The notes below the pieces were generated by a model, which had not been told where the DNA came from, ran no database searches, and was given only the letters and a program-made list of their open reading frames with translations. Made by a program: the position numbers and the translations under genes. This document shows, piece by piece, positions 61,848 to 64,000 of a stretch of 64,000 nucleotides of DNA (position 1 is its first letter; every line of letters starts with the position of its first letter). Location: the NCBI RefSeq assembly GCF_014205335.1, contig NZ_JACHNH010000001.1:1178001-1242000 (forward strand), written 5' to 3'. This stretch comes from Amorphoplanes digitatis. Lineage in GTDB: Bacteria; Actinomycetota; Actinomycetes; Mycobacteriales; Micromonosporaceae.

Positions 61848-64000
61848 GGCCCCTGCGGCTTGATCTGGCCGGGTTCACGGTGTTCCGGGACGAGACCACT
61901 GTCGATTTCACCGACGCGGACTACTTCGCGCTGGTCGGGCCGACCGGCTCCGGCAAGTCCACCGTGCTCGACGGCATCTGCTTCGCCCTCTACGGCACGG
62001 TGCCGCGCTGGGGCGGCAGCCGGGGCATCGTCAACGCGCTCGCCCCTTCGGCCAACGAGGCCCGGGTGCGGCTCGTCTTCGAGTCCGCCGGCTCGCGCTA
62101 CGTCGCGACCCGGGTGGTGCGCCGCGACGGCCGGGGCAACGTCAAGACCGCCGGCGCGGGGCTCCAGCTCATGCCGCCCGGCTTCGACGTCACCCGGCTC
62201 GACACCGGGATGAGCCTCGAGGACCTCGGCGACGTGCTCGCCGGGACGCCGGCCGAGATGGACGCCGCGATCGTCGAGGCGGTCGGGCTGCCCTACGAGC
62301 AGTTCACCAGCTGCGTGGTGCTGCCGCAGGGCCAGTTCGCCGACTTCCTGCACGCCAAGCCGGCCACCCGCCAGCAGATCCTGGTCAACCTGCTCGGCCT
62401 GCACGTCTACGAGGAGGTGCAGGCCAAGGCGTCGACCCGGGCCGGCCGGGCCGAGGCCCGGCTCGCCGCCGTCGACCAGATGCTCGCCGGGCTCGCCGAC
62501 GCCGACGACGAGGCGGTCGCGGCCGCCGAGGCGCGCCTGACCGCGATGCGCGAGCTCACCCTCGCCGTCGAGCGCGCCGTGCCGCAGCTCAGTGCGGTCC
62601 GCGACCGCGAGGCCGAGCTGGCCGCCATCCGCGACGCGATCGCCGGCGAGCTGGCCGCGCTCACCCGGGTGAAGGTCCCGGCCGGCAGCACGAAGGTCGC
62701 CGAGGCCGCGGCCGCCGCCCGCGCCCGCGCCGCCGAGGCGGCCGACGGCGTGCACGCCGCGGAGGAGCGCGAGGAGAAGGTGCGCGGCGAGCTGGCGGCC
62801 GCCGGCGACGCGGGCTCGCTGGGCCTGCTGCTGGACCGCCACGTCGAGCTCGACCGGCTGATCGGGCAGGCCGAGTGGTTCGCGGGCGAGGCGTCGGTCG
62901 CCGAGGTCGAATACAAGGACGCGGTCGCCGCCGCCGACCTGGCGCGCGCCGCGCACAACGGCGCCGAGCAGCTGCTGGAGCAGGCGCGGCTCGACTACGC
63001 CGAGGCGCAGACGCTGGACCGGGCCGCGGCGCTGCGCGCGGTGCTGGCGCCGGGCGACGACTGCCCGGTCTGCGCCCAGCCGGTCGCCGAGGTGCCGCCG
63101 ACGCCCGAGGGCTCCGCCGTGCAGACGGCGGAGCGGACGGGCAAGGCGGCCCGGGCGGCCGCGGACGTCGCCTCGACGGCGTTCCGCCAGCGCGACGCCG
63201 TGGCGCGCGAGCTCGAGCGTGGCCTCGACCGCAAGCGGGCCCAGCTCGAGCAGCACCGGTCCCGGCTGAACGAGGTGCGGGCCGCCCTGGCCGACTCGCC
63301 GGGCGTGGAGGCGCTGCGGCGCCGGCTCGCGGAGCTGACCGGGTTGCAGCGCAAGCTGGACGAGGCCGGTGCGGCCGTCCGCTCGGCCCGGGAGGTCCAG
63401 CGCCACGCGACCGCGGCGGTCACCGCCGCCGAGGAGCAGCAGCGGGCCGCCTGGCGCACGTTCGACACGATGCGCGACGGGGTGGCCCGGTTCTCGCCGC
63501 CGCCGGCCGACCGGGAGGACCTCGCCGCGGCCTGGTCGGCGCTGGCCGGGTGGGCCCGGGACTCGGCGCGGCAGCGCGAGCAGGCCCGCGCCGAGGCGGT
63601 CGCCGCCGTCGAGGCGGCGCACGCCGAGACACAGCGGGCCAGGGCCGCCGTGGTGGAGCTCTTCACCGGCGGCGGGCTGAGCGCGCCGGCCGGCGGCGCC
63701 GACGCGGACCTGATCCGGGCCGCCGCGGTGGCCGCCGAGCGGGCCGGCGCGGCCTGGCAGCGGCTGGTCGAGCGGCGGGAGCAGGCCCGCGAGTTCGTCG
63801 AGCAGCGGGCCGCACTGCTGCGGGAGGGCCGGGTCGCCAAGGCCCTCGCCGGGCACCTGCGGGCCAACAACTTCGAGCGATGGCTGCTCGAGGAGGCGCT
63901 CGATCTGCTTGTCGACGGCGCGTCGCGGATCCTGCGCGAGCTGACCGGAGGACAGTACGACCTGATGCACGACAAGGGTGAGTTCTTCGTCGTCGATCAC
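61844..64000 (+). CDS. sbcC: ATPase SbcC (Rad50-like), 3' end outside window
   Basis: At least 719 codons, open to the last base, so the C-terminal ATPase lobe with the signature and Walker B motifs is missing. The N-terminal lobe has Walker A ALVGPTGSGKST (Gly32-Ser39) and the Q-loop VVLPQGQFADFLHAKP. Long Ala/Glu/Arg-rich coiled coils flank the zinc hook DDCPVC (Cys407, Cys410). It powers SbcD by ATP-driven conformational change. The GTG 61844 overlaps the sbcD stop. The antisense open frame over this stretch is a codon-bias shadow. Confidence 0.96.
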   Translation, partial: MRPLRLDLAGFTVFRDETTVDFTDADYFALVGPTGSGKSTVLDGICFALYGTVPRWGGSRGIVNALAPSANEARVRLVFESAGSRYVATRVVRRDGRGNVKTAGAGLQLMPPGFDVTRLDTGMSLEDLGDVLAGTPAEMDAAIVEAVGLPYEQFTSCVVLPQGQFADFLHAKPATRQQILVNLLGLHVYEEVQAKASTRAGRAEARLAAVDQMLAGLADADDEAVAAAEARLTAMRELTLAVERAVPQLSAVRDREAELAAIRDAIAGELAALTRVKVPAGSTKVAEAAAAARARAAEAADGVHAAEEREEKVRGELAAAGDAGSLGLLLDRHVELDRLIGQAEWFAGEASVAEVEYKDAVAAADLARAAHNGAEQLLEQARLDYAEAQTLDRAAALRAVLAPGDDCPVCAQPVAEVPPTPEGSAVQTAERTGKAARAAADVASTAFRQRDAVARELERGLDRKRAQLEQHRSRLNEVRAALADSPGVEALRRRLAELTGLQRKLDEAGAAVRSAREVQRHATAAVTAAEEQQRAAWRTFDTMRDGVARFSPPPADREDLAAAWSALAGWARDSARQREQARAEAVAAVEAAHAETQRARAAVVELFTGGGLSAPAGGADADLIRAAAVAAERAGAAWQRLVERREQAREFVEQRAALLREGRVAKALAGHLRANNFERWLLEEALDLLVDGASRILRELTGGQYDLMHDKGEFFVVDH

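Noticed and set aside
61823..64000. 725-codon antisense frame over the sbcC region
   Set aside because: It is a GC-skew shadow: Gln/Arg/Val/Gly-rich with no domain, while the plus strand encodes a complete SbcC N-terminus with Walker A, Q-loop and zinc hook.

Overview
The window is high-GC DNA with dense genes, many GTG starts, frequent ATGA/GTGA start-stop overlaps and few Shine-Dalgarno sites. This fits a filamentous actinomycete, most likely Micromonosporaceae (Actinoplanes-like); the species assignment is inference. The gene order is close to what I recall of the mycobacterial Rv2676c-Rv2693c region (hemQ-hemY-hemE, DUF3000, rnd, dxs, RNA methyltransferase, APC permease, CeoB/CeoC, DUF3159). 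I found no rRNA, tRNA, CRISPR array, transposase or integrase.

Layout: (1) 1-9016 is conserved core: a 5'-truncated DUF3159 membrane protein, two TrkA-type K+ regulators, a KimA-like APC transporter, an RNA methyltransferase, a dicarboxylate symporter and dxs. (2) 9060-18873 is an accessory block set into that core: three paralogous membrane-anchored beta-propeller proteins, an OmpR-type two-component system, a DUF2637-helix-turn-helix protein, and two paralogous Pro/Gly-rich single-pass proteins. (3) 19024-28739 is core again: fadB/fadA, rnd, an HtrA-like protease, DUF3000 and the coproporphyrin-dependent haem genes hemE-hemY-hemQ. (4) 28833-37611 has a small-membrane-protein plus NarL two-component operon, GNAT, an orphan CBM48 protein, DUF397, thyA-folA, msrB, a sortase-type surface protein, LigD-type polymerase and a K+ channel. 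(5) 37562-45455 has a secreted peptidase, LigC, a PadR/ABC cassette, a three-gene unit (RHH-like protein, HipA-like kinase, DUF3037) and dgt. (6) 45597-56703 has MBL hydrolase, lipid kinase, GAF, CNNM/CorC, the divergent biotin genes bioF-bioD and bioB-bsaP, and two ACT-domain proteins. (7) 56851-64000 has a LacI regulator, a 39-aa Cys-rich protein coupled to a RibD-type reductase, and a HerA-like ATPase followed by sbcD-sbcC, with sbcC running off the end.

Functional themes are K+ homeostasis (TrkA pair, KimA-like carrier, TVGYGD channel), tetrapyrrole and isoprenoid synthesis, dNTP/DNA metabolism (thyA, folA, dgt, ligC, LigD-polymerase, HerA-SbcCD) and biotin synthesis. A recurrent promoter form is visible: a TANNNT -10 hexamer six to eight bases before the start codon with no ribosome-binding site, i.e. 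leaderless transcription. The candidates for something undescribed are the RHH-like/HipA-like/DUF3037 unit with a 43-bp dyad over its control region, the 39-aa Cys-rich protein, the triple propeller family with shared cysteines, and the paralogous Pro-rich two-cysteine membrane proteins.
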